Positions 43,695 through 55,874 are shown, numbered from the stretch's first letter. The stretch is DNA of 64,000 nucleotides from Turritopsis dohrnii (GCA_027922465.2 BQMF02000118.1:744001-808000); one strand, 5' to 3'. Notes: a model not told the origin generated them from the letters alone. Program-made: numbers and translations.

Positions 43695-46053
43695 TCTTAT
43701 TATACTAATTCGCTTTGTGTGTCACACTTTTATTTTAGAGAGTGATATATTTGGTTTTTCTTTAATGGTCAAAACCTTCTTATTTTTTCCCTTTTCGTCG
43801 TAAAGCCACGCAGAGGTGAGAGCGTTTTTTTTGATTTTCCGCGATTAGTATATGCTCCTCCGTTTTGTTATTTTTGGTTTGCGCAGTGGAAGTCAGCCGA
43901 AAAACGTCTTTGGAGGAGTGCGAGCAATGCAATTTCTTCGTTCGAAATTTGTCAACGATCATTTCGTGAGCAAGAAACTTCGCGAAGAAGAAGTGTTTCT
44001 TTTTGTATACGAATATTTTAATTTAAATTTGATTGTTTTAGGCAGTTTCTGTATCGTGAAGTGTGGAAGCAAATCGACGAAAGAACTGACGAAGAAACGC
44101 TGGTTTGTATGCACGAAGGTATTGTTATTATTATAAAACGTTTTATTATCGTGTTTATTGCTAAACTTTTACTCTTATTAGCACGTGTAAGTGAGTTAGT
44201 TGTTTGTTTACAATGAAAAATCATATTGAGCATACAGAAGAAGTGCAGTGAAGTTTTTAAAAATTGGCTGTGCAGAACGAACGGACAGGTCTATACGGAA
44301 AGTAGTAATATCATAAGACTTTTATTGTTTAATATTTTAGATTAATAAAAGAACAGGTTTTTAAATGTTTGTTTACGTTTTAGTTATCAAATATCGCTAT
44401 ACAGAAGAAAGTGCAGTGGAGAAAATGCAGTTTGATGTTTATTTACACAGTAAGGAATGGTTTGAATTTAGTTTTGAAAGATTAATTGATTTAGCTTTGA
44501 GTGGATGTCTCAGTTATTCTGTCGTTTAGTATGTGTATATGCTGCTGGATGAAAAGGAAGCCGAGAGAAATTTGTTTTGGTAACGCGCACTATTATTACA
44601 TTAAAAATGGTCCTACAGCTATGAATGTTTTTATTTCTCATGACGCTGTGGAAGTGGGGAATGTGTTATGCTGTCTAATTGTATCTATTGTATCTAATTT
44701 ATATCGATGCTTGATGCTTTTGTCTGCCTGCCAAAAAGTACAAAATCTACTGGAAAATACAGAAAGTTTAGCAGTTTTCCCAAACGAAGAGAGCAGTTTT
44801 ATGTATTTCACTTAAAAAAAATGGTAGCGAAAGTGTTTTATAAATACCTATGTATGTTTGTGCTGGAAAGTAAATAAAGTATTAGTAATTTGTTTACAGG
44901 TATGAATATAGAAGTAAAGAGTTTAGAAGTGTTTGAAAATGTCTACAGAAGATGATCAATGCTGTTTAGTAGTTTACTAACATGTGAATTGGCAGTGAAA
45001 GGTATCCCATTTTGTTTGAAGTTCAGCTAAAGTTAAAATAGTATAAATCTATTTAGTTATAACACAGTTGGTATGCTGGATAAATAAGAATAAAGGGTTG
45101 TTTAACTGTTGTGAATTAGCCAGAGGAGATTTTAACTCAGATTAAAAATGTGGTTGTTTTCAATTTTTTATAAACTCTTTAGATATATATATAAATTCTG
45201 TCATTACGTTTGTGTTTTTAATTATTATTCATAAGGTAGATGTGAATGGATTATGTATTTAAGAAGTTCATTTGTTATTACTGTGCAATGAAATGTTTAT
45301 GCATTATTTTGTGTTATGGTAATCGTTTACGTACCTGGGTATATATATAAGTTTGGCATTATGATTTTATTTGTGACTTTTTATCTTCTGGGTAAATTTT
45401 TGTTTTAAGGATAAATGCGTAGTTGAATTTCATTTTTTGTTGTTGTTGTTTATTTCAATATTCTTATAGCATGATTAGGTTTTCGGTATTACAATTGAAA
45501 CATTATTCTTTTAGGCAATAATAAAAAAAACATAAAGAAATGAAACTCATGGTTTTAATCATGATGTTGATGGTTTTGGGAAGAACTAACTATATCATTT
45601 CAAAAATTCATTAATGGTTGCAGTCCAGAAGTAACTTTTGAACAAAAGAAAAAGTTGGAAGGTATCATTTTTGTAATGTTATTCAATGTTTGGTTTTGTA
45701 TGTCTTAGTAAACGGTTCTGTGTTATATATTGCATATTTTTACATTAAAGTTACTTCTCTTCTGCGTATGAATATATATATTCTGAGCCATGTTGCTATT
45801 TGTTTCTGTTTTAAATTTTCTGAATGTAAGAAATGAATTAAAAAATTAATGCCTGAAAAGAAACTTTTGTAAGAGTTAAATTCTGCGACACAACGCATAC
45901 TGAACATGGGTGGCGAGCGACGCCTCCTGGGATGTTTTTGAGTTGCGATTCTATGATTTGTTTTTTCGTCACAGGGTACGTACACGGGAATGGTGGATTT
46001 GACCTAATGTTTTCGAAGTTAAGTTCGGTAAAAAGTTTTTACCCGGGATACTA
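43695..46053 (+). mobile_element. Helitron family II, tandem unit A
   Basis: Starts TCTTATTATACTAATTCGC after host A (43694). It ends with the GGTAAAAAGTTTTTACC hairpin and CGGGATACTA, without the last G. It is about 2.36 kb and nearly identical to units B (without its DIRS) and D. It carries a 104-codon open frame (44501-44815) also present in D, judged non-coding (see rejected items). Non-autonomous. Confidence 0.8.
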
Positions 46054-46693
46054 TCTTATTATACTAATTCGCATTTGTGCATACCACTTTTATTTTAGAG
46101 AGTGACATATTTGTTTTTTTTTCACGGTCAAATCCTTCTTATTTTTTCCCTTTTTGTCGTAAAACCACGTAGAGCGAGAACACTTTTTTTGATTTTCCGC
46201 GATTAGTATATGCTCCTCCGTTTTGTTATTTTTGGTTTGCGCAGTGGAAATCAGCCGAAAAACGTCTTTGGAGGAGTGCGAGCAATGCAATTTCTTCGTT
46301 CGAAATTTGTCAACGATCATTTCGTGAGCAAGAAACTTCGCGAAGAAGACGTGTTTCTTTTTGTATACGAATATTTCAATTGAAATTTGATTGTTTTAGG
46401 CAGCAAATCGACGAAAGAACTGACGAAGAAACACAGGTTTGTATGCACGAAGGTATTGTTATTATTATAAAACGTTTTATTATTGGGTAGCACGTGTAAG
46501 TGAGTTTACAATGTTTGTTTAGATATACAGAAGAAGTGCAGTGAAGTTTTTAATAATTAGCTGCAGAAAGATCGAACGAACAAAAGGTATTATTATAAAG
46601 CTTTTATTTTATTTTCATAAAAGAACAAGTTAGGTATATGCATTTGTATTTAAATGTATTTAAATGTTTGTTTACGTTTTAGTTATCAAATAT

Positions 46694-46967
46694 TTATCCC
46701 ACAACAAACGATACTTACCTTAAGTTGAAGTTTGTTGGGAGTTTTATGAATAAATTATTCCCAGATGGATGAGTATAAAATGAGATAGAACGCGCAGCGG
46801 ATTCAGGGTTTCACAGCAAATCTTACAGAAAAAATTTTGTACATGATGGATGAGTATAATGGGTGGTTGTAGGGTGGGCATTTTATACTCATCCATCTGG
46901 GAATAATTTATTCATAAAACTCCCAACAAACTTCAACTTAAGGTAAGTATCGTTTGTTGTGGGATAA
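46694..46967. repeat. 89-bp perfect inverted repeat at the DIRS 3' side
   Basis: 46694-46782 and 46879-46967 are exact reverse complements (outer bases TTATCCCACAAC), with a 96-base loop. Part of the arm (GAATAAATTATTCCCAGATG, GAGTATAAAATG) is a diverged version of the element's own inverted terminal repeat, so this is likely the complementary region used in circle formation by DIRS elements. Confidence 0.85.
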
Positions 46968-47172
46968 TTTTATTTCATAAATTATTCCCCAGACTCCTGA
47001 GTATAAAATGAGATTTCACAGAGTACCAAAATTTTCTGTTTCACAAAACAGACAAAAAGAAAACATTCTTATATTACATGCTTCAGTTTTGTTCATAACA
47101 CAAAAAATTACACTTTAGTGAGCTAAGCACTAAAAATTAAACCTGTTTAACTCAAAATTAACAAATAAAGTT

Positions 47173-48279
47173 TCATTTTGTAAGAATATTCATTAAGTTG
47201 ACATCTTCCACGACCAATTTTTCGTAATGTTTCGCAAAAGTACGGGCGTTTGCCCAACCTGCGTTCCGTATGATATCTGCAATCGGTAAATCATGCTGTT
47301 TAGCTTTTGAACTTGATGCAGATCTATTGGAGTGTGCAGAAAAAATATTAATATTAATACCAGCATTCCCCAACATAGATTTACACCATCTCGAAATGGT
47401 ATCCTTAGAAACAACATTGTGAGGTTTTATAAAACTGATAAATAGGTTTTGGTTCTTTCTGATAGGTTTTGTTTTTTCTATGTAGATTCTTAAATGTGAG
47501 ACTACACAAAGCTTAGACTCTTCAAATTCTTTGAAAACAAGAGGTTGCATGTGCCTTGATGGTCTACTTTGTTTTATAACAGAAGTTATGGGGATGACAA
47601 CTTTGCCTGGTTGATAAATGATATCATCTAGGGATATAGAATGTAAAGTTTGAATACGTTGACCGCCTGACACTATAGCCATCAAACTAGCGAGTTTTTG
47701 TGTCAGTATTTTAAGTGATAAGTCTGTTAGATCGGGTAAAGATCGAAAATAATTGAACAATATATTAACATCCCATATGATATGATTTCTTGGAAAGGTC
47801 GGTCTGTTTTCAAAAACACCTTTCATAAATCTTTTAACTATAGGCAATTTTCCAAATGATTGATCCCCAATAGGTCTAATTATAGACGAGATAGCACTTC
47901 TAGCATTCTTCATTTGATCAAAACTATAATTTTTGTTATATAATTCAGTGAGAAAATCTAATGCTTGTTGAATTGTGGGCTCAAAAGGGCTTATTGCATC
48001 CTTACAAAAAGAAAGCCACAATTTTATAACTGGTTCATATTGTTTTGTTGTACCGGACCTCCAACTACTCATGATCAAGTCCACAGTAGAATTAGAAAAA
48101 CCTTGCCTCAAATATTCTTGCCTGATACAAGACATGCCAGAAGTCTCACTCGCTTCCAAATTGGATGCACTTCGTCTGGGCTCTCTGGCAAAATCAGCAC
48201 CTTCTGACCCGGTGTTACTTTCGTTGGTTCTGAGACCTTCATTGCCATTAATGTTGTGTACCAAGTTTGTGATGGCCAA
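47173..48279 (-). CDS. DIRS tyrosine recombinase
   Basis: The open frame is 368 codons. The first true ATG is at 48135, giving about 320 residues; the upstream part overlaps the RT frame by about 170 bases in another frame, so expression may use reinitiation or frameshifting. Motifs: SSWRSGTTKQYEPVIKLWLS at the start of the SAM-like N-terminal domain; SGGQRIQTLHSISLDDI with the first catalytic Arg; FSAHSNRSASSSKAKQ (the H-x-x-R box); AGWANARTFAKHYEKL with the catalytic Tyr. This R-H-R-Y set is complete. The enzyme integrates the circular DNA copy of the element by strand exchange, which explains the lack of target duplication. No disabling change is visible. Confidence 0.9.
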   Translation of the reverse strand: MAITNLVHNINGNEGLRTNESNTGSEGADFAREPRRSASNLEASETSGMSCIRQEYLRQGFSNSTVDLIMSSWRSGTTKQYEPVIKLWLSFCKDAISPFEPTIQQALDFLTELYNKNYSFDQMKNARSAISSIIRPIGDQSFGKLPIVKRFMKGVFENRPTFPRNHIIWDVNILFNYFRSLPDLTDLSLKILTQKLASLMAIVSGGQRIQTLHSISLDDIIYQPGKVVIPITSVIKQSRPSRHMQPLVFKEFEESKLCVVSHLRIYIEKTKPIRKNQNLFISFIKPHNVVSKDTISRWCKSMLGNAGININIFSAHSNRSASSSKAKQHDLPIADIIRNAGWANARTFAKHYEKLVVEDVNLMNILTK

Positions 48280-50117
48280 TCGGGCACTACGATCAATGCC
48301 ACTACTTTGTCCACTTTGATCTTTTGTAATACACGACCTACAAGGCTGAAAGGAGGAAAAAGATAAGGCATTTTAAATTTTGCCCAGTTTACACTAAAAG
48401 CATTAATATATTTGGCATTTGGATCAGGCCTGTATGATATGTAACATGATACTTGGTGATTTAGTCTATTTGCAAAACAATCAACATCTGGATAGAAATT
48501 CTGACTTTTGCAAATGCTATCGAAAATATCTTTATTTAACATCCAATTGCTATCCTTATAATCTTTTCTCGATTCAAGATCAGCAAGTATATTTTCTTTT
48601 CCTGGAATATAGGAACAGGTTACCCAAATATTGTTTTCTTGGCAAAAATTCCAGATGTTATGGCAAATACTGTCACAGAGAGTACTTTTACTACTTCCCA
48701 TTTTATTTATGATGCCTATGGCAGTTTTGCTGTCTGATAATATTGTGATATGTTTATTTTCAAAATAGCTTAGAAAACTTTGAATTGTGAAATAGATTGC
48801 AAGCATTTCTTTTGCATTAATATGATAATCTTTTTCTTGATATGACCAGGAACCTCCAACACTCTTTTTGTCAAAGGTTCCTCCCCAGGCAAACTGTGAA
48901 GCATCAGTATAAATTGTTGCTTCAATTTTGGGGGGATGGATCCAATTTTGAATATCATTTACATTCTCTATCCACCATGTCAAGTCCTTATAACCATCTA
49001 CTGATAAATTCATTAAAGCATCAAAATCCCCTAGATTTTCTTTTAGTGCTATTGCTTTATCCTTTTCAAGTTTCCTATAATGCAACGCCCCATATTTTGA
49101 TGCAGGCAAAACTGAAATTATATGTCCAACCACTTTAGCTACATAACGTATGGAGGGTTGTTTTAATTTTCTCAATGTATTCAGATGCTTTTTAAGAGCT
49201 TCTGTACGTTTTTCAGTGAGAACTATGGTCATAGTTACAGAATTAATCACAAACCCCAAAAATATAATAGTTTGAGAAGATATAAGTTGAGACTTGACAG
49301 GATGGACTACAAAGCCAAGTTTACAAAAAAGCTTTGCTGCTGACAAAGTAGCTTCCAAGGCTTTTATGTATGTATTACCAGATTGAAGAAAATCATCAAT
49401 GTATCCACAAATTGGATTACCATTGCGTCTAATTTCACTCATAGGAACAGTTGTCAACTTTGTAAATCTCCTAGGACAAGGCCCTAGTCCGTTGGGATAG
49501 CAAGTGTATTTGTATAACTTTCCTTTGCATTGAAATTTTAAGTAAGATTGATAACATTCTCTGATAGGGACACTATAATAAGCATCTTTAAGATCTATCG
49601 ATGTCATAAAATCATTCTTATTGATCATCAATAATGCATCCTTTATGGTTTGCATCTTGAAATGCACATATTTTATATTTTCGTTCACTTTCTTTAAGTT
49701 TAAAATAAGTCTAGTTCCTCCATCAGATTTTGGAGTTGTGAATATGGGAGAAACATATTCTTTTTCTTCATGGCAACACTCAACAATTATGCCTTTTACA
49801 ATCATTTTTTGAAGTTCTAAGCTAACCAAATTTTCTTGATCATCTTTATACTGATTAAAACTGAAGTGTTTAACAGGAGGTTCCACTTCAAATTCGATAG
49901 TATCCCCATGTTTAATAGTATCTAAAATGTGTTTATCCGTTGTTACACTTTTCCAGCCTTCATAAAATTTACAAAGTTGACCCCCTTTGAAATTGTTCAC
50001 TCTAATAGAACATTCATTTAGGAAATAGCTTACCTCATTTTCTAACTGTTGCTGGGAATGTGACACCATTTCATGATTTTCTTCAGAATTGCACCGTACA
50101 GCTAAGGTAGATTGCAT
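48108..50117 (-). CDS. DIRS reverse transcriptase / RNase H
   Basis: 669 residues from an ATG at 50117. RT domain about residues 90-290: PIFTTPKSDGGTRLILNLKK, MTSIDLKDAYYSVPI, YTCYPNGLGPCPRRFTKL and the catalytic YIDDFLQSG box (YxDD intact). RNase H about 390-520: IYTDASQFAWGGTF, AKEMLAIYF, ILSDSKTAIGIIN, VTCSYIPGKENILADLESR. A C-terminal domain (PDVDCFANRLNHQVSCYISY, YLFPPFSLVGRVLQKI, VVPDWPSQTWY) is the usual DIRS segment after RNase H, discussed in the literature as methyltransferase-like. The gag stop is 47 bases upstream; the end overlaps the recombinase frame. It reverse transcribes the element RNA. Confidence 0.9.
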   Translation of the reverse strand: MQSTLAVRCNSEENHEMVSHSQQQLENEVSYFLNECSIRVNNFKGGQLCKFYEGWKSVTTDKHILDTIKHGDTIEFEVEPPVKHFSFNQYKDDQENLVSLELQKMIVKGIIVECCHEEKEYVSPIFTTPKSDGGTRLILNLKKVNENIKYVHFKMQTIKDALLMINKNDFMTSIDLKDAYYSVPIRECYQSYLKFQCKGKLYKYTCYPNGLGPCPRRFTKLTTVPMSEIRRNGNPICGYIDDFLQSGNTYIKALEATLSAAKLFCKLGFVVHPVKSQLISSQTIIFLGFVINSVTMTIVLTEKRTEALKKHLNTLRKLKQPSIRYVAKVVGHIISVLPASKYGALHYRKLEKDKAIALKENLGDFDALMNLSVDGYKDLTWWIENVNDIQNWIHPPKIEATIYTDASQFAWGGTFDKKSVGGSWSYQEKDYHINAKEMLAIYFTIQSFLSYFENKHITILSDSKTAIGIINKMGSSKSTLCDSICHNIWNFCQENNIWVTCSYIPGKENILADLESRKDYKDSNWMLNKDIFDSICKSQNFYPDVDCFANRLNHQVSCYISYRPDPNAKYINAFSVNWAKFKMPYLFPPFSLVGRVLQKIKVDKVVALIVVPDWPSQTWYTTLMAMKVSEPTKVTPGQKVLILPESPDEVHPIWKRVRLLACLVSGKNI

Positions 50118-50164
50118 TTCAACTTCTGAGGTTGTGGGTGTCTTGATAATAGGTGAATAAGCTG

Positions 50165-51181
50165 TTAATGCTTTGTTCTTGGTTTGGATAGAGTGGAGGA
50201 GGACATCCCCCTCCGGCCTTTGCCTAAAAAAGGCATACGATTATTCCTGTTGTAAGGCTCAGATCGATAGGAATTGTTCCTATTATAATGGCCTTTAAAT
50301 TTAAAATTATTGCCTCGAAGTTTATTTCGCAAAGTTATATCCTTAATATTCTCAGAAAGATGGTCTCCAAAAAGTTTATCTGAAGCTTTATCTTTTCTCT
50401 CATTATTGTTAATTGACACTAAATCTTTGAATTCATCTTTCAAAACAGATTTTATGAACAATTTTCTTTTTAAAGAGATTTCATCCGAGGCATGTCCCAA
50501 GAGACTGATAATATCAGTAGACTTTTGAACAATGGCTTGTTTTTCAATTTTTGAATCTAAAACATCTTTAGTTAATGATATAACTCCACTAACTGCAGCA
50601 ATTATATTTCTTTGTATCATGCTCACACAAACATCAGCTCTTTTTTGAAAACTATTAAGTAGTTGCCAAATTTCAACATTAAGTTTCGGTGTGGGTAAAT
50701 TACAATTTTCTGGTACAGGAAAAGATTCTCGAAGAATTTTGACATCATCTTTCTCCTTTTTAGAGAAAAAACTTTTATCAATAATATGTGCCCAGTCTGC
50801 AGAAATTTTTCCCCCTTTAGATTCAGCAGATGAAAGAATTTTAATCTTAGAAAAAACATTAGATTTAGTGTGAGTCTCTGCTGCCACAATACTTATGCCA
50901 TCGTCAGGGTCAATATTTCCTTCGTCATCATCATATGCTTCACCATGTGAAGCATACAAGTCAATAAAGTCATCGTCATAATATTCCTCGTTTGCTGTGT
51001 CTCTCTGAGGAGAAGTAACTATTTTTCCCTGCTGAGAGGTGCTGTTGATGTTATTAGCAGCTTTTAACGAGGATATTTCTGTTTGGAGTGTTTTAAGAAG
51101 GTCCAATACAGATTCAGAAGTTATTTCATTAGTAATATTCTCCTCTGAAGCAGGAAGAGGATTTTCTTGAATGGAAGACAT
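50165..51181 (-). CDS. DIRS gag-like protein
   Basis: 338 codons from the ATG at 51181 (MSSIQENPLPASEENITNEI); the frame is open nine codons further without another ATG. There is a short coiled-coil-like N-terminus (LDLLKTLQTEISSLKAANN), an acidic stretch (YYDDDFIDLYASHGEAYDDD), a central helical domain (EIWQLLNSFQKRADVCVSMI) and a basic Asn/Arg-rich tail (GHYNRNNSYRSEPYNRNNRM) suited to RNA binding. Position and composition fit DIRS gag. There is no CCHC knuckle, which is usual for DIRS. Intact. Confidence 0.8.
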   Translation of the reverse strand: MSSIQENPLPASEENITNEITSESVLDLLKTLQTEISSLKAANNINSTSQQGKIVTSPQRDTANEEYYDDDFIDLYASHGEAYDDDEGNIDPDDGISIVAAETHTKSNVFSKIKILSSAESKGGKISADWAHIIDKSFFSKKEKDDVKILRESFPVPENCNLPTPKLNVEIWQLLNSFQKRADVCVSMIQRNIIAAVSGVISLTKDVLDSKIEKQAIVQKSTDIISLLGHASDEISLKRKLFIKSVLKDEFKDLVSINNNERKDKASDKLFGDHLSENIKDITLRNKLRGNNFKFKGHYNRNNSYRSEPYNRNNRMPFLGKGRRGMSSSTLSKPRTKH

Positions 51182-52901
51182 TAATAATAATAACAAAGGA
51201 AAAAACACTTAGCTGATTTCCAAATTCGTGCTCATGTGTCACTGCTTGAGTCGCCCTGTTTTGTCCTCTGCTCGTCGTGAACTGAATCCGCTGCGCGTTC
51301 TATCTCATTTTATACTCAGGAGTCTGGGGAATAATTTATGAAATAAAACGCTATACAGAAGAAAGTGTAGTGAAGAAATGCAGAACAAAATGATGTTTAT
51401 TTACACAGTAAGGAATGGTTTTAATTTAGTTTTGAAAGATTAAATACTATAGCTTTGAATAGATATCGAAGACGAGAGTAATTTGTTTTGGTAACGCGCG
51501 CTATTATTATTTTTATAGTTAGCAAAGAAGATTTGATTTGATTTATTTATTTACAGATCAATTAAAAATGGTCCCACAGCTATGACTGTTTTCCTTTCTC
51601 ATGGCTGTGGAAGTAGGGAACGTGTTATGCTGTAAAATTGTATCTATTGACGATGTTTGATGCTTTGTCTGCATGCCTTTCTGCCAGCCATTTATGCCTT
51701 TTGTTTTGTTTTGCTTAAATATGGTTGCAGTAGTAGTAAGTATTGTAGCTGTTCTTTACTGAAATCTTTTTCTTTTAGGTCAGAAAAGAAAAAGTGTAGC
51801 TATTTATAAACGAAATTTATAAATGTATAAATGAAACACATGGTATGTTGAGAAGGTTATTTAAGAGAAGAATGGATTATGTATTTCATTGCGATTGTAC
51901 TACAAAAAAGAAGCATTGCTGGGGTATATTTTTCTTCAGTTTATATTTGTTTACGGCATTCATTGTTTTGTGTTATGTTAATTGCTACATACATACTTGC
52001 TAGGTATATAAGTTTAGCATTATGTTTTTATTTGTTGCTTTTAATATCTTCTGGGTATTCAATTATGGTTTTGGTCAAAGTAGGGCATTTTGTTGTTTCA
52101 ATTATTTTTATTAATTTGATGTTTGGTTGTGTATGCCAGGTAAAAGTCTTTATTCTGTTCAGCTCCAGTGTTGAGTGAACCCGTATTGACTCACAGTATC
52201 GGTTGACTTTATAGACCAAATTTTGTTTTTAATTGTTATCTTTAGGATAAATACATACTTGAATTTTCTTTCTTTTTGTTTTATTTTTTTATTTCAATAT
52301 TGTTATAGCATGATTAGGTTTTCGGTATTACAATTCAAGTATTAATTTTTTAGGTAATAATAAAAAAAGCATAAAGAAATGAAACTCATGGTTTTAGTCA
52401 TGACGTTGATGGTTTTGGGAAGAACAGACTACATATCATTTCAAAAATTCATCAATGGTTGCAGTCAAGTAATAACTTTGGAACAAAAGAAAAAGTTGGA
52501 AGGTATCAATTTGTTTTGAATTAACATTTTGTAATGTTTGGTTTCGTATGTCTGGGTAAACAGTTCTGTGTTATATATTGCCATATTTTTTACATTAAAG
52601 TTACTTCTCTTCTGCGTATAGATATATTATTCTGAGCCATGTTGCTATTTGTTTCTGTTTTTAATCTTCTGAATGTAAGAAATGAATTAAAAAATTAATG
52701 CCTGTAGAAACTTTTACACGAGTTAAATTTTGCAACACAACGCATACTGAACATGGGTGGCGAGCGACGCCGCCTGGGATGTTTTTGAGTTGCGATTCTA
52801 TGATTTATTTTTTCGTCACGGGGTACGTACACGGGAATGGTGGATTTGACCTAATGTTTTCAAAGTTATGTTCGGTAAAAAGTTTTTACCCGGGATACTA
52901 G

Positions 52902-53446
52902 TCTACTTATACTAATCCGCGTGCGTGTGCAACACATTTAACTTAGAGAGTGTTTTGTTTTTGTTTTTTTAATGGTCAAAATCTTCTTAATCGTGGTCAT
53001 ATAGCGGCAGTTCGACCACGCAAGACACATTCACGATTAGTATAATAGCACGGGGCATTTGACGTCAGATCTTTTTATGATCACGGGGAACCATTGCATT
53101 GCATCCCCAATCGAACGCGACGTTTTTGGGGAAATATCTCGAGAACCAATAGGGATAACTGACGTTTTTTAGGGTCGGTGACACGGGTGATGGAGTGACG
53201 CAACATTTGGACCTAAATTTTATTTGGTACTGCGGATTTGACGTCATTAAAATCTTTGATCGACGATATCTCTGCAACGGTTGATCGTAGCGAAACGATC
53301 CCATACACTTTTTTGATCAGTTTTTCGAGCTCTACAACATGGGAACACTTTCCAGTCCCGATTTCGTAATTGAAATTTTCGTCACGGGGTTTTTGCACAT
53401 CCATTTCGAAATAAAAGCCGTAAAAAACTTTTACGCGAGATACTAG
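52902..53446 (+). mobile_element. Helitron family II, short unit C
   Basis: TCTACTTATACTAATCCGCG start, GCGAGATACTAG end with a GTAAAAAACTTTTAC hairpin. Internal ACGATTAGTATAATAG mirrors the 5' end (subterminal inverted repeat). Contains the core shared with family I. Most similar to the solitary copy at 29885-31151. Confidence 0.8.
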
Positions 53447-55874
53447 TCTTATTATACTAATTCGCATTTGTGCATACCACTTTTATTTTAGAGAGTGACA
53501 TATTTGTTTTTTTCTCACGGTCAAATCCTTCTTATTTTTTCCCTTTTCGTCGTAAAGCCACGCAGAGACGAGAGACACTTTTTTTAATTTTCCGCGATTA
53601 GTATATGCTCCTCCGTTTTGTTATTTTTGGTTTGCGCAGTGGAAATCAGCCGAAAAACGTCTTTGGAGGAGTGCGAGCAATGCAATGTTAATCGTTCGAA
53701 ATTTGTCAACGATCATTTCGTGAGCAAGAAACTTCGCGAAGAAGACGTGTTTCTTTTTGTATACGAATATCTTAATTTAAATTTGGTTGTTTTAGGCAGC
53801 AAATCGACGAAAGAACTGACGAAGGAACACAGGTTTGTATGCACGAAGGTATTGTCATTATTATGAAACGTTTTATTATCGTTTGTTTACAATGAAAAAT
53901 CATATTTAGATATACGGAAGAAGTGCAGTGAAGTTTTTAAAAATTAGCTGCAGAAAGATCGAACGAACAAAAGGTATTATTATAAAACTTTTATACAGAA
54001 GAAGTGCAGTGAAGTTTTTAAAAATTGGCTGTGCAGAACGATAAGACTTTTATTGTTTAATATTTTAGATTAATAAAAGAACAGGTTTTTTAAATGTTTG
54101 TTTACGTTTTAGTTATCAAATATCGCTATACAGAAGAAAGTGCAGTGGAGAAAATGCAGTTTGATGTTTATTTACACAGTAAGGAATGGTTTTAATTTAG
54201 TTTTGAAAGATTAATTGATTTAGCTTTGAGTGGATGTCTCAGTTATTCTGTCGTTTAGAATGTGTATATGCTGCTGGATGAAAAAGAAGCCGAGAGAAAT
54301 TTGTTTTGGTAACGCGCGCTATTATTACATTAAAAATGGTCCTACAGCTATGAATATTTTTATTTCTCATGACGCTATGGAAGTGGGGAATGTGTTATGC
54401 TGTCTGATTGTATCTATTGTATCTAATTTATATCGATGCTTGATGCTTTTGTCTGCCTGCCAAAAAGTACAAAATCTACTGGAAAATACAGAAAGTTTAG
54501 CAGTTTTTCCAAACGAAGAGAGCAGTTTTATGTATTTCACTTAAAAAAAAATGGTAGCGAAAGTGGTGTTTTATAAATACCTATGTATGTTTGTGCTGGA
54601 AAGTAAATAAAGTATTAGTAATTTGTTTACAGGTATGAATATAGAAGTAAAGAGTTTAGAAGTGTTTGAAAATGTCTACAGAAGATGATCAATGCTGTTT
54701 AGTTTACTGACATGTGAATTGGCAGTGAAAGGTATCCCATTTTGTTTAAAGTTCAGCTAAAGTTAAAATAGTATAAATCTATTTAGTTATAACACAGTTG
54801 GTATGCTGGATAAATAAGAATAAAGGGTTGTTTAACTGTTGTGAATTAGCCAGAGGAGATTTTAACTCAGATTAAAAATGTGGTTGTTTTCAATTTTTTA
54901 TAAACTCTTTAGGTATATAAATTCTGTCATCACGTTTGTGTTTTTAATTATTATTCATAAGGTAGATGTGAATGGATTATGTATTTAAGAAGTTCTGTGC
55001 AATGAAATGTTTATGCATTATTTTGTGTTATGGTAATCGTTTACGTACCTGGGTATATATATAAGTTTGGCATTATGATTTTATTTGTGACTTTTTATCT
55101 TCTGGGTAAATTTTTGTTTTAAGGATAAATGCGTAGTTGAATTTCACTTTTTGTTGTTGTTGTTTATTTCAATATTCTTATAACATGATTAGGTTTTCGG
55201 TATTACAGTATTACAATTACTATTACGGTGTTTTGTTGTTTTGAGTTATTGTTTTTAGGATAAATGCGTAGTTGAATTGCATTTTTTTTTTTGTTGTTGT
55301 TGTTGTTTATTTCAATATTCTTATAGCATGATTAGGTTTTCGGTATTACAATTCAAGTATTAATTTTTTAGGTAATAATAAAAAAAAGCATAAAGAAATG
55401 AAACTCATGGTTTTAATCATGACGTTGATGGTTTTGGGAAGAACAGACTATATATCATTTCAAAAATTCATTAATGGTTGCTGTATAATGTAACTTCCGC
55501 ACGAAAGAAACACAGTTGGAAGGTATCAATTTGTTTTCAATTCACATTTTGTAATGTTATTCAATGTTTGGTTTCGTATGTCTGGGTAAACAGTTCTGTG
55601 TTATATATTGTCATTTTTTTTTACATTAAAGTTACTTCTCTTCTGCGTATAAATATATTATTCTGAGCCATGTTGCTATTTGTTTCTGTTTTTAATCTTC
55701 TGAATGTAATAACAAATTAATGCCTGAAAAGAAACTTTTACACGAGTTAAATTCTGTGACACAACGCATACTGAACATGGGTGGCGAGTGACGCGTACGT
55801 ACCACAGGAATGGCAGATTTGACCTAATGTTTTCAAAGTTAAGTTCGGTAAAAAGTTTTTACCCGGGATACTAG
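53447..55874 (+). mobile_element. Helitron family II, long unit D
   Basis: TCTTATTATACTAATTCGC start, CCCGGGATACTAG end. About 2.43 kb, closely matching unit A including the 104-codon frame (54230-54544). It carries an internal duplication of the GGATAAATGCGTAGTTGAAT segment near 55120 and 55258. Confidence 0.8.

Larger units (their letters stand above)
46694..51348 (-). mobile_element. DIRS-type tyrosine-recombinase retrotransposon
   Basis: Inserted in Helitron unit B between ATCAAATAT and CGCTATACAG, which are contiguous in units A (44394/44395) and D (54123/54124); no target bases are duplicated, as known for DIRS. Minus-strand order: gag, RT-RNase H, tyrosine recombinase, all open. Inverted repeats TTTTATTTCATAAATTATTC lie at 51348 (minus) and 46968 (plus), with about 45 matching bases. 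An extra 274-bp hairpin closes the 3' side. Uninterrupted frames suggest a young, possibly active copy. Confidence 0.9.
46054..52901 (+). mobile_element. Helitron family II, tandem unit B, carrying a DIRS
   Basis: Begins TCTTATTATACTAATTCGC right after unit A and ends CGGGATACTAG at 52901. Subtracting the 4655-bp DIRS (46694-51348) leaves about 2.19 kb homologous to A and D. Confidence 0.8.

Noticed and set aside
44501..44815. 104-codon frame conserved between Helitron units A and D (54230-54544)
   Set aside because: The two copies differ at seven bases by my count, five changing the amino acid and two silent, as expected without selection. Unit B has the region broken. No domain was recognised.
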